NCBI GenBank assembly: GCA_946479225.1
Contig: CAMLFI010000213.1
Coordinates: 1-5,330, forward strand
DNA: 5,330 bases
Direction of reading: 5' to 3'
Source of the DNA: an uncultured Mucilaginibacter sp.
GTDB lineage: Bacteria > Bacteroidota > Bacteroidia > Sphingobacteriales > Sphingobacteriaceae
Part shown: piece after piece, positions 1-5,330 of the stretch
Numbering within the stretch: position 1 is the first letter of the stretch
How the letters are laid out: every line of letters starts with the position of its first letter
Notes under the pieces: generated by a model
What the model was told of the DNA's origin: nothing
Databases searched by the model: none
What the model saw: the letters and a program-made list of their open reading frames with translations, nothing else
Made by a program: the position numbers and the translations under genes

Positions 1-306
1 ATACTGGCAACTGATAACTGGCAATTAATAACTGCCAATATCATAAATGCAGGCTCTGTTTTCCTTGGTAATTTAACCCCGGAAGCTGTAGGCGACTATG
101 CATCAGGCACTAACCACACCCTACCAACCAGCAGCTATGCAAGGGCTTATTCAGGTGTATCGGTTGATTCGTTTGTGAAGAAGATAACGTTTCAGCACAT
201 TACTCCCGAGGGTATCAACAATATCGGTCCTTCGGTGGAAATATTGGCTGAACTGGAAGGGCTGCATGCGCATAAGAACGCAGTGTCAGTTAGAATGAAG
301 AAATAA
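1..306 (+). CDS. hisD: Histidinol dehydrogenase, C-terminal fragment (5' end outside window)
   Basis: HisD carries out the last two steps of histidine synthesis, the NAD+-dependent zinc-catalysed oxidation of histidinol through histidinal to histidine, in the cytoplasm. The 101 visible codons, read from base 1, cover the C-terminal part. They include NAGSVFLGN, then GDYASGTNH and near the end AHKNAV, all strong HisD signatures. By comparison with the remembered E. coli enzyme, visible Asp32 and His91 correspond to zinc ligands Asp360 and His419, and His39 to active-site His367. The Asp-to-His spacing is 59 residues in both, so there are no indels in this part. The frame ends at TAA 304-306. 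The gene precedes hisC by 83 bases that contain a palindromic repeat. The first 40 bases show an odd 7-base periodicity, listed separately, but the protein still aligns without gaps. The identification is secure; only the N-terminal part is missing because of the window edge. Confidence 0.97.
   Translation: MLATDNWQLITANIINAGSVFLGNLTPEAVGDYASGTNHTLPTSSYARAYSGVSVDSFVKKITFQHITPEGINNIGPSVEILAELEGLHAHKNAVSVRMKK
3..37 (+). repeat. Degenerate heptamer tandem tract inside hisD
   Basis: Five consecutive 7-base units can be read: ACTGGCA, ACTGATA, ACTGGCA, ATTAATA, ACTGCCA. Units 1 and 3 are identical, units 2 and 5 differ from them at two positions and one position, and unit 4 is more diverged. The tract lies in the hisD reading frame and encodes a stretch around [10 protein letters not shown] that matches the length of the same region in E. 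coli HisD. It may therefore be chance or local conversion rather than an inserted element. The left side is cut by the window edge, so the tract's full extent is unknown. Confidence 0.45.
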
Positions 307-311
307 TAATT

Positions 312-375
312 GTCACTGCGAAGTACGAAGCAATCGCAAGGATTCAAAGTTCGCGATTGCTGCGCTCGCAAAGAC
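312..375. repeat. REP-like palindromic repeat (copy A) between hisD and hisC
   Basis: This imperfect inverted repeat fills most of the hisD-hisC gap. The outer stem pairs GTC 312-314 with GAC 373-375 and TGCGA 317-321 with TCGCA 366-370. The inner stem is nine perfect pairs, AGCAATCGC 329-337 with GCGATTGCT 353-361, around a 15-base loop. An asymmetric internal loop (322-328 against 362-365) separates the stems. The left arm matches the left arm of the copy at 4028-4109 at 21 of 26 bases. Its bases 317-334 are the exact reverse complement of 4886-4903. The element is non-coding and would form a stem-loop in the operon mRNA, 14 bases upstream of the hisC start. Confidence 0.85.
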
Positions 376-389
376 ATAACAGTAAAGCA

Positions 390-1436
390 ATGTTCGATTT
401 AAATAAAATATTAAGAGAAAACATAAAGAACCTCACCCCCTACTCTTCAGCACGCGATGAATTTCAGGGCGAGGCCAGCGTTTATCTGGATGCTAACGAA
501 AATGCCTATGGCTCTCCGTTGGATGAGCAATACAACCGCTACCCCGATCCGCTACAGTACAACGTAAAAAAGCGCCTTAGTGAAATTAAAGGCGTACCTA
601 TCCGTAACATATTTTTAGGTAATGGCAGCGATGAGGCCATTGATATCCTTTTCCGCGCTTTCTGCAATCCGGGTGTTGACAATGTAATAATTGTGCCGCC
701 TACCTACGGCATGTACCAGGTATCCGCCAATATTAATGATGTGGCGTTACGCAGGGTGCCACTTACTGCTGAATATCAACTGAACTTAGAAGGCATTGCC
801 GAGGCGATTGATGAACACACCAAGCTGATCTTCATCTGCTCACCTAATAATCCAACCGGTAACTCTATTAACCGCGATGATATAGAAACACTGTTAGCCA
901 ATTTTAATGGATTGATAGTAGTTGATGAAGCGTATATCAACTTCAGCCGCCAAAAAACCTTTATTCAGGAATTAACCGAATATGCCAATTTGGTTGTGTT
1001 ACAAACGTTGTCAAAAGCATGGGGCCTGGCGGGTTTACGTGTCGGTATGGCCTTTGCCAGCGAGGAGATAATAGAAGTAATGAACAAGGTTAAACCGCCT
1101 TATAACATTAACGATGCATCGCAGCAACTCGCCTTAAAAGCGTTGGAAAACGTTGATCAGGTTAACGAATGGATAAAAGAAACGCTGAAAGAACGGGACA
1201 ATTTAGTCCTCCAGCTTAAAAACTTTGATTTTGTGCTGGATATATACCCGTCAGATGCTAACTTTATCCTCGTAAAAACAACTGACCCCAAAGCTATTTA
1301 CAATTTCCTTGTTCAACGGGGAATTATTGTGCGCGACCGGTCGAAAGTTGAACTTTGCGAAGGTTCATTGCGCATAACAGTGGGCACCCCTGACGAAAAT
1401 AGCATTTTGATAAAAAACTTACAGGACTATAAATGA
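390..1436 (+). CDS. hisC: Histidinol-phosphate aminotransferase
   Basis: HisC is a PLP-dependent class I/II aminotransferase that converts imidazole acetol phosphate plus glutamate to histidinol phosphate plus 2-oxoglutarate. The product has 348 residues, close to the usual 350 or so. Visible signatures, in order, are [10 protein letters not shown] near the N-terminus, [18 protein letters not shown] (151-158), VDEAY with the cofactor-ring Asp179 and Tyr182, and [14 protein letters not shown]. In the last of these, Lys209 is the Schiff-base lysine and Arg217 a phosphate-binding arginine. [11 protein letters not shown] contains Arg328, the expected substrate-carboxylate arginine. ATG 390 is chosen as the start because the frame extends upstream only to a TTG at 357, which lies in the arm of the palindromic repeat and would add 11 residues unlike the family N-terminus. 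No clear Shine-Dalgarno precedes 390. The stop codon overlaps the hisB start (ATGA), which suggests translational coupling. Confidence 0.97.
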   Translation: MFDLNKILRENIKNLTPYSSARDEFQGEASVYLDANENAYGSPLDEQYNRYPDPLQYNVKKRLSEIKGVPIRNIFLGNGSDEAIDILFRAFCNPGVDNVIIVPPTYGMYQVSANINDVALRRVPLTAEYQLNLEGIAEAIDEHTKLIFICSPNNPTGNSINRDDIETLLANFNGLIVVDEAYINFSRQKTFIQELTEYANLVVLQTLSKAWGLAGLRVGMAFASEEIIEVMNKVKPPYNINDASQQLALKALENVDQVNEWIKETLKERDNLVLQLKNFDFVLDIYPSDANFILVKTTDPKAIYNFLVQRGIIVRDRSKVELCEGSLRITVGTPDENSILIKNLQDYK

Positions 1437-2581
1437 GCAACCTGAAGAAAATACTTTTTGTTGACCGCGATGGTACGCTTATAACTGAGCCTGCCGACGA
1501 ACAGATAGACTCGTTTGCCAAGCTGGAGTTTTATCCTGGTGCCTTACAATATCTGCCAAAAATTGCTGCGGAACTTGATTACCAACTGGTAATGGTTACA
1601 AATCAGGACGGTTTAGGCACAGCGTCTTATCCGGAAGATACATTTTGGCCGGTGCACAATTTTATTCTTAAAACTTTTGAGAATGAAGGTGTAAGGTTTT
1701 CTGATTTTATTATTGACAGAACCTTTGCTGCTGACAATGCCCCTACCCGCAAACCCGGCACAGCATTACTCACTGAATATTTAAATACTGAAAAATACGA
1801 TCTTAAAAATTCGTTCACTATAGGTGACCGTCGTAATGATGTGCTGTTAGCTAAAAACCTGGGTGCGAAAGCTATTTGGCTTAATAACAAAACCAACCTG
1901 GGCGGCAGTGAATTTACACCCGATCAGGATGCCGGATTAGCAGACGTTGTTGCGTTGGAAACGACTGACTGGAAAGCCATTTACGAGTTTTTAAAGCTCG
2001 GCGAACGCGTTTTTGAAAATAGGCGCACCACCAAAGAGACCGATATATCTGTAAAAATCAACCTGGATGGTACGGGCGAAGCTAAAATATCAACGGGCTT
2101 GCACTTTTTTGATCATATGCTGGATCAAATAGCACGCCATGGCAGCATGGATCTGGAAATTACAGCCAAAGGCGATTTGCATATTGATGAGCACCATACT
2201 ATTGAAGATACCGGCATTGCTTTAGGCGAGGTTTTTGCTGCTGCTCTAGGCAATAAAAAAGGCATTGAGCGTTACGGATTTTGCCTGCCAATGGACGATT
2301 GCCTGGCACAAGCGGCTATTGATTTTGGTGGACGTGCATGGCTGGTTTGGGAAGCAGATTTTAAACGGGAAAAGGTTGGCGATATGCCTACAGAGATGTT
2401 TTATCACTTTTTTAAATCGTTCAGCGATGCTGCAAAATGCAATCTGAACATAAAAGCAGAAGGTCAAAACGAACACCATAAAATTGAAGCGATATTTAAA
2501 GCCTTTGCCAAAGCCATAAAAATGGCGGTTAAAAGGGATGTAAATAAGATGGTTTTACCTTCTACGAAAGGTTTATTGTAG
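1433..2581 (+). CDS. hisB: Bifunctional histidinol-phosphatase / imidazoleglycerol-phosphate dehydratase
   Basis: This 382-residue fusion supplies two separate pathway steps. The N-terminal domain (about 1-165) is a HAD-family phosphatase that hydrolyses histidinol phosphate. It shows the DxD nucleophile motif in FVDRDGTL (Asp11, Asp13), VTNQDGLGT with Thr56, the RKP lysine (Lys107), and GDRRND with Asp132 and Asp136. The C-terminal domain (about 197-382) is IGP dehydratase, a manganese enzyme. It shows FFDHMLDQ (Asp227, His228), EHHTIEDTG (His254, His255, Glu258), [13 protein letters not shown] (His348, His349, Glu352) and a C-terminal STKGLL. The linker is longer than in the 355-residue E. 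coli protein. All four zinc ligands of E. coli HisB are replaced here (Asp95, Thr97, Ala103, Thr105). The start overlaps the hisC stop by four bases, with AGGA at 1423-1426 as a plausible Shine-Dalgarno. The stop codon TAG is itself partly inside the downstream hairpin. Confidence 0.97.
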   Translation: MSNLKKILFVDRDGTLITEPADEQIDSFAKLEFYPGALQYLPKIAAELDYQLVMVTNQDGLGTASYPEDTFWPVHNFILKTFENEGVRFSDFIIDRTFAADNAPTRKPGTALLTEYLNTEKYDLKNSFTIGDRRNDVLLAKNLGAKAIWLNNKTNLGGSEFTPDQDAGLADVVALETTDWKAIYEFLKLGERVFENRRTTKETDISVKINLDGTGEAKISTGLHFFDHMLDQIARHGSMDLEITAKGDLHIDEHHTIEDTGIALGEVFAAALGNKKGIERYGFCLPMDDCLAQAAIDFGGRAWLVWEADFKREKVGDMPTEMFYHFFKSFSDAAKCNLNIKAEGQNEHHKIEAIFKAFAKAIKMAVKRDVNKMVLPSTKGLL

Positions 2582-2653
2582 AATCAAGATGCAAGAATCA
2601 AGAGCCAAGAAAATGGGGCTGTCTTGATTCTTGCGTCTTGATTCTTGATTCTT
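2580..2653. repeat. Long heptamer-built hairpin between hisB and hisH
   Basis: Bases 2580-2603 and 2622-2645 are inverted copies that form 24 consecutive pairs with a single G·T (2590 with 2635), around an 18-base loop. Both arms are tandem 7-base units. The left arm reads AGAATCA, AGATGCA, AGAATCA, then a degenerate AGAGCCA. The right arm reads TCTTGAT, TCTTGCG, TCTTGAT, TCTTGAT. The right arm continues past the pairing region to about 2653, giving an unpaired extra unit. The left arm includes the last two bases of the hisB stop codon. There is no U-rich tract after the stem on the + strand, so it is not a standard intrinsic terminator. It is followed directly by seven A's and the hisH start. 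It is unrelated in sequence to the other three intergenic palindromes. Confidence 0.85.
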
Positions 2654-2660
2654 AAAAAAA

Positions 2661-3251
2661 ATGATCGGAATAATAAGATACGGAGCCGGTAATATATTTT
2701 CGCTCACAGCAGCTTTAGACAGGTTGGGGGTGGAATATGGCATGGTATATACCGAGGCTGATCTGGCCAAATACAACCGTTTTATCATTCCGGGTGTAGG
2801 GCATGCAGGCGCTGCTATGCAAAAATTACAGCATACTGGATTAATCCCTAAAATAAAGGCGCTTAAAAAGCCTACATTGGGTATCTGTGTAGGCATGCAA
2901 CTGCTTTCGTCTCACTCTGAAGAGGGCGACGTGGAAATGCTAAGCTTGTTTCCGATGAACACTGTTAAGTTCACCAGCGATGCAGAACACAAGGTGCCGC
3001 ACACAGGATGGAACAGGGTTTTCTCTGAAAAGCAAAATCCACTTTTTGAAAATATTCCCTACGGTTCACACTTTTACTTTGTACATTCATACTTTATTGA
3101 GTATGATAGCGTATTTACTTTAGCCGCAACAGATTACAGCACAAAGTTTTCGGCATCAATTTGGCGGGATAACTTTTATGGCGTGCAATTTCACCCCGAA
3201 AAGTCGGGCGTGTACGGCGAAACATTATTATCAAATTTTTCAAAATTATAA
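2661..3251 (+). CDS. hisH: Imidazole glycerol phosphate synthase, glutamine amidotransferase subunit
   Basis: HisH hydrolyses glutamine and passes the ammonia through the HisF barrel, so the two subunits act as a heterodimer. The product has 196 residues, the usual size of this class I glutamine amidotransferase. It begins with an IIRYGAGN motif and then has PGVGHAG. The nucleophile elbow GICVGMQLL carries Cys76, KVPHTGWN is the HisH-type loop, and VQFHPEKSG supplies His178 and Glu180, which complete the Cys-His-Glu triad. An ATG in the same frame at 2613 is followed within five codons by a stop, so ATG 2661 is the start. Instead of a Shine-Dalgarno it has a run of seven A's directly upstream, next to the end of the long hairpin. 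hisA follows after 5 bases and hisF comes two genes later. The assignment is secure. Confidence 0.97.
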   Translation: MIGIIRYGAGNIFSLTAALDRLGVEYGMVYTEADLAKYNRFIIPGVGHAGAAMQKLQHTGLIPKIKALKKPTLGICVGMQLLSSHSEEGDVEMLSLFPMNTVKFTSDAEHKVPHTGWNRVFSEKQNPLFENIPYGSHFYFVHSYFIEYDSVFTLAATDYSTKFSASIWRDNFYGVQFHPEKSGVYGETLLSNFSKL

Positions 3252-3256
3252 GAGAC

Positions 3257-4006
3257 ATGTATATCATCCCCGCTATTGATATTTTAAATAAAAAAGTTGT
3301 CCGCCTACGCGAGGGCGACTATAACCAGGTTACTGAATATGATGTAACTCTTGAAGAAATGATAGAGAAATATCAATCGAACGGCACCAATTTGATCCAT
3401 GTAGTTGATCTTAACGGGGCAAAAAACGATTTCTCTAACCAACAGTACCTTTTTGACGTTATTAAAAAAACGGATATGTTGGTACAATACGGCGGTGGTA
3501 TACGTAGTATTGATAAGGTTAAAGAGTTGATAGATGCCGGCGTGCATCGTGTTATTGTAGGCACTCAGGCTATCACCAATCCAATGTTTTTGGATGAGTT
3601 GAGCAAGGCCATTTGTGGCAGAGACAAATGTTCGCATCAGGTTGTTATAGCTATTGATGTGTTAGACGAGGTAATAAAATACTCAGGTTGGATGGAAAGT
3701 TCCCCAATCAAACTGATGGATTACGTTGATAAATGCCTGGCTTTAGGTTTTTTCAGATTTTTGTGTACCGATATTGGTAAAGATGGCAAACTTGGCGGTG
3801 CGGGGGTTGACTTGTACGCTAAGCTACTTGACCATTCCCCATTTATTAAATTGATAGCATCAGGTGGCGTAAGTTCAATGCAAGACGTTGAAGATCTGAG
3901 CCGTTTAAAGGTAGAGTCGTGCGTAGTAGGTAAAGCTATTTACGAAGACCGAATCAGTATTGAGGATGTAAAAAACTGGAATTTGGAATCATTAATGTCA
4001 ATATAG
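3257..4006 (+). CDS. hisA: ProFAR isomerase (1-(5-phosphoribosyl)-5-[(5-phosphoribosylamino)methylideneamino]imidazole-4-carboxamide isomerase)
   Basis: HisA performs the Amadori rearrangement of ProFAR to PRFAR in a (beta/alpha)8 barrel. The 249-residue product starts with MYIIPAIDI, placing the catalytic base Asp8 at the end of strand 1. Asp134 in VVIAIDV is the catalytic acid in the second half-barrel. Phosphate-binding loops are visible as VQYGGGIRS in the first half and LIASGGVSS in the second, reflecting the internal duplication of the fold. LCTDIGKDG is a further HisA signature and separates it from the paralogous HisF. The start lies 5 bases after the hisH stop, with an AGAGA purine run just upstream, so translation is probably coupled to hisH. 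The length is slightly above the common 240-245 residues. A palindromic repeat fills the gap to hisF. Confidence 0.97.
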   Translation: MYIIPAIDILNKKVVRLREGDYNQVTEYDVTLEEMIEKYQSNGTNLIHVVDLNGAKNDFSNQQYLFDVIKKTDMLVQYGGGIRSIDKVKELIDAGVHRVIVGTQAITNPMFLDELSKAICGRDKCSHQVVIAIDVLDEVIKYSGWMESSPIKLMDYVDKCLALGFFRFLCTDIGKDGKLGGAGVDLYAKLLDHSPFIKLIASGGVSSMQDVEDLSRLKVESCVVGKAIYEDRISIEDVKNWNLESLMSI

Positions 4007-4027
4007 TTACCAGCCCTTTTTCATAAT

Positions 4028-4109
4028 GTCGTTGCGAGGAACGAAGTAATCGCGAACCTTGCATGACGACTATACTGCTCGCGATTGCCACGCTATCGCT
4101 CGCAATGAC
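4028..4109. repeat. REP-like palindromic repeat (copy B) between hisA and hisF
   Basis: This is the longest and best-kept member of the family in the window. The outer stem is 11 pairs: bases 4028-4038 (GTCGTTGCGAG) with 4099-4109 (CTCGCAATGAC), including one G·T. The inner stem is 10 pairs: GTAATCGCGA 4046-4055 with TCGCGATTGC 4079-4088, including one wobble. The terminal loop is 23 bases, and a 7/10-base internal loop separates the stems. The left arm shares 21 of 26 bases with copy A. Both right arms begin GCGATTGC and end in a CTCGCAA-type motif. The right arm ends only 8 bases before the hisF ATG. The element occupies most of the 111-base gap; the remaining 21 bases after hisA show no recognisable signal. 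Confidence 0.88.
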
Positions 4110-4117
4110 AAATCCCT

Positions 4118-4870
4118 ATGCTAACCAAACGAATTATCCCCTGTTTAGATGTAAAAGATGGTCGCACTGTAAAAGGTGTGAACTTTGTTGATCTGCGTGA
4201 TGCCGGCGATCCGGTTGAGCTGGCCTGGAACTACTCTAACCAGGGAGCTGACGAACTGGTGTTTTTAGATATCACAGCCACTCATGAACGCCGCAAAACA
4301 ATGGTTGAACTGGTAAAATCTGTCGCACGGCAAATAAACATTCCATTTACAATTGGTGGTGGTATTAACGAAATTGCTGACGCTGACGCGCTTTTGAATG
4401 CAGGTGCAGATAAAATATCCATCAACTCAGCAGCGGTCCGCAATCCGGCTTTAATTGATGAACTGGCCAAAGCCTTCGGCGTGCAGTTTGTTATAGTTGC
4501 TGTTGATACCCGCAGCATGGATGGTAAAAACATTGTACATTTGAACGGTGGCCGCATCCCAACCGAAAAAGAAACACTTAACTGGATACTGGAAGCCGAA
4601 AGCCGCGGAGCGGGCGAAATATTGTTGACCTCCATGGATCACGACGGTACAAAGGGCGGATTTGATAATGCTTTTTTAAAGCAGGTTAATAATGCCGTAA
4701 ACATCCCGGTAATTGCTTCGGGCGGCGCCGGGTCAGTGCAGCATTTTGTGGATGTGTTTGAGCAAACTAATGTCGATGCTGCCTTGGCTGCATCGGTATT
4801 TCATTACGGCGAAATACTGATACCTGATTTGAAGGATATTTTAAGGGGTAAAGGCATTGAAGTAAGATAA
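4118..4870 (+). CDS. hisF: Imidazole glycerol phosphate synthase, cyclase subunit
   Basis: HisF condenses PRFAR with ammonia from HisH to give imidazole glycerol phosphate and AICAR, linking histidine to purine synthesis. The 250-residue product opens with the typical [19 protein letters not shown], with catalytic Asp11. Asp130 in VIVAVDTRS is the second catalytic aspartate. FTIGGGINE and VIASGGAGS are the two phosphate-binding loops of the barrel. [13 protein letters not shown] is the HisF-specific equivalent of the HisA TDI-DG loop. The length is normal for the family. The start is fixed by the conserved N-terminus. No Shine-Dalgarno is visible in the eight bases (AAATCCCT) between the palindromic repeat and the ATG, so the start sits next to a potential stem-loop. 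The subunit partner hisH is two genes upstream. Confidence 0.97.
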   Translation: MLTKRIIPCLDVKDGRTVKGVNFVDLRDAGDPVELAWNYSNQGADELVFLDITATHERRKTMVELVKSVARQINIPFTIGGGINEIADADALLNAGADKISINSAAVRNPALIDELAKAFGVQFVIVAVDTRSMDGKNIVHLNGGRIPTEKETLNWILEAESRGAGEILLTSMDHDGTKGGFDNAFLKQVNNAVNIPVIASGGAGSVQHFVDVFEQTNVDAALAASVFHYGEILIPDLKDILRGKGIEVR

Positions 4871-4881
4871 ATTTGAGAACT

Positions 4882-4909
4882 TGTTATTGCTTCGTACTTC
4901 GCAATAACA
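4882..4909. repeat. Short REP-like palindrome (copy C, single arm) between hisF and hisIE
   Basis: TGTTATTGC 4882-4890 pairs perfectly with GCAATAACA 4901-4909 around the 10-base loop TTCGTACTTC. Bases 4886-4903 are identical to the reverse complement of 317-334 in copy A, an 18-base exact match. This looks like a single arm of the larger element in inverted orientation, because each arm of the family is itself a weak palindrome of the TTGC...GCAA type. The hairpin ends 12 bases upstream of the hisIE start and lacks a U-tract, so a terminator is unlikely. Confidence 0.75.
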
Positions 4910-4921
4910 TAGATATAGACA

Positions 4922-5330
4922 ATGAACATAGATTTCAATAAAACTGATGGCCTGGTGCCTGTGGTAATTCAGGATGATAAAACGCTTGAAGTGCTGATGC
5001 TGGGTTATATGAACCAGGAAGCGTACGATAAAACCGTTAAGGAAAACATCGTCACCTTTTTCTCGCGCTCAAAAAACCGCCTTTGGACAAAAGGTGAAAC
5101 CAGCAACAATTTTCTGCATGTAAAAAACATACATATTGATTGCGATAATGATACTATTCTTATAAAAGCTTCGCCAGACGGACCTACCTGCCACACCGGT
5201 GATCGTAGCTGTTTTAAAACGGATTATAATCAGAATTTTATAATGCAATTGGAGCAGATAATAGCGGACAGATACGAAAATCCGCAGGAAGGCTCCTACA
5301 TTAATAAATTGCGCGGCAAAGGGCTTAATA
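4922..5330 (+). CDS. hisIE: Bifunctional phosphoribosyl-AMP cyclohydrolase / phosphoribosyl-ATP pyrophosphatase, 5' part
   Basis: The 136 visible residues contain the complete HisI cyclohydrolase domain (about 1-100), which opens the PR-AMP ring to give ProFAR, the HisA substrate. IDCDNDT gives the metal-binding aspartates (Asp73, Asp75, Asp77) and Cys74. GPTCHTGDRSCF gives Cys90 and Cys97, so the three-cysteine zinc set is complete. From about residue 107 the sequence changes to a HisE-like start (MQLEQIIADRY, then GSYINKLRGKGLN), which is the pyrophosphohydrolase domain acting one step earlier on PR-ATP. A full fusion of about 200 residues is expected, so the end lies beyond the window. ATG 4922 is chosen because the HisI similarity begins directly there, with DGLVPVVIQD near the N-terminus. 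No strong Shine-Dalgarno is seen. It follows hisF after 51 bases that contain palindrome copy C. Confidence 0.95.
   Translation, partial: MNIDFNKTDGLVPVVIQDDKTLEVLMLGYMNQEAYDKTVKENIVTFFSRSKNRLWTKGETSNNFLHVKNIHIDCDNDTILIKASPDGPTCHTGDRSCFKTDYNQNFIMQLEQIIADRYENPQEGSYINKLRGKGLN

Noticed and set aside
3..37. Insertion disrupting or lengthening hisD
   Set aside because: The visible protein aligns without gaps to E. coli HisD, including the 59-residue Asp-to-His zinc-ligand spacing downstream and the short segment across the tract. An actual disruption is not supported.
357..389. TTG 357 as the true hisC start
   Set aside because: The added residues come from the repeat arm and do not resemble a HisC N-terminus. 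ATG 390 gives a normal 348-residue protein.
666..700. TTGACA-like word with a downstream TAATAAT inside hisC as an internal promoter
   Set aside because: The spacing is wrong for a sigma-70 type promoter, the Bacteroidota consensus differs, and the bases encode conserved HisC residues.
2613..2627. Earlier in-frame ATG for hisH within the hairpin loop
   Set aside because: A TGA stop follows after four codons, so it cannot lead into hisH. It is too short to count as a leader peptide without further evidence.
2580..2660. Intrinsic terminator between hisB and hisH
   Set aside because: The stem is long but AT-rich and is followed by TTGATTCTTAAAAAAA rather than a U-tract on the + strand. On the - strand there is no convergent gene and no T-run after the stem.
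2573..2896. Minus-strand open frame across the hisB-hisH junction and hisH start
   Set aside because: It is explained by the repeat region plus the antisense of hisH. It shows no recognisable family motifs, and hisH on the + strand is certain.
4282..4635. Minus-strand open frame of 117 codons inside hisF
   Set aside because: It lies wholly antisense to a well-conserved hisF and has no motif, so it is a shadow of coding bias.
312..4909. The palindromic repeats as a CRISPR array
   Set aside because: The copies are thousands of bases apart, vary in length and sequence, and have no regular spacers or cas genes nearby.

Overview
The window is most of a histidine-biosynthesis operon. All genes lie on the + strand in the order hisD (3' end only), hisC, hisB, hisH, hisA, hisF, hisIE (5' part only). 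This is the classical D-C-B-H-A-F-I order. Every protein keeps its family's signature residues, and no accessory gene or unrecognised coding sequence was found. The proteins read like those of the Bacteroidota, most likely Sphingobacteriaceae (Mucilaginibacter- or Pedobacter-like). The reasons are the fused hisB with a metal-less phosphatase domain, moderate GC content, mostly weak Shine-Dalgarno sequences, A-rich start regions and the style of intergenic repeats. That placement comes from remembered family features and was not searched.

Layout: the hisD end (1-306) is followed by a palindromic repeat (312-375), then hisC (390-1436). hisC overlaps hisB (1433-2581) by ATGA. Next come a long heptad-built hairpin (2580-2653), hisH (2661-3251), a 5-base gap, hisA (3257-4006), a second palindromic repeat (4028-4109), hisF (4118-4870), a third short palindrome of the same family (4882-4909), and hisIE (4922 to the window end). 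No gap between genes exceeds about 110 bases. No promoter or terminator can be supported inside the window, so transcription presumably starts upstream of hisD, or upstream of a hisG lying before it, and ends after hisIE.

The genes form one pathway. HisI and HisE open the ring and remove pyrophosphate, and HisA isomerises ProFAR to PRFAR. HisH supplies ammonia to HisF, which makes IGP and AICAR. The C-terminal half of HisB dehydrates IGP, HisC transaminates the product, the N-terminal half of HisB removes the phosphate, and HisD oxidises histidinol to histidine.

The part not explained by housekeeping genes is the intergenic DNA. Each of the four loose junctions carries an inverted repeat: three share one REP-like family, and one is built of TCTTGAT-type heptamers. 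The two tight junctions carry none. A second heptamer-periodic tract sits inside the hisD coding sequence at the window's left edge. The HisB phosphatase domain has also lost all four zinc ligands known from the E. coli enzyme. I see no evidence of a wholly new biological system here.
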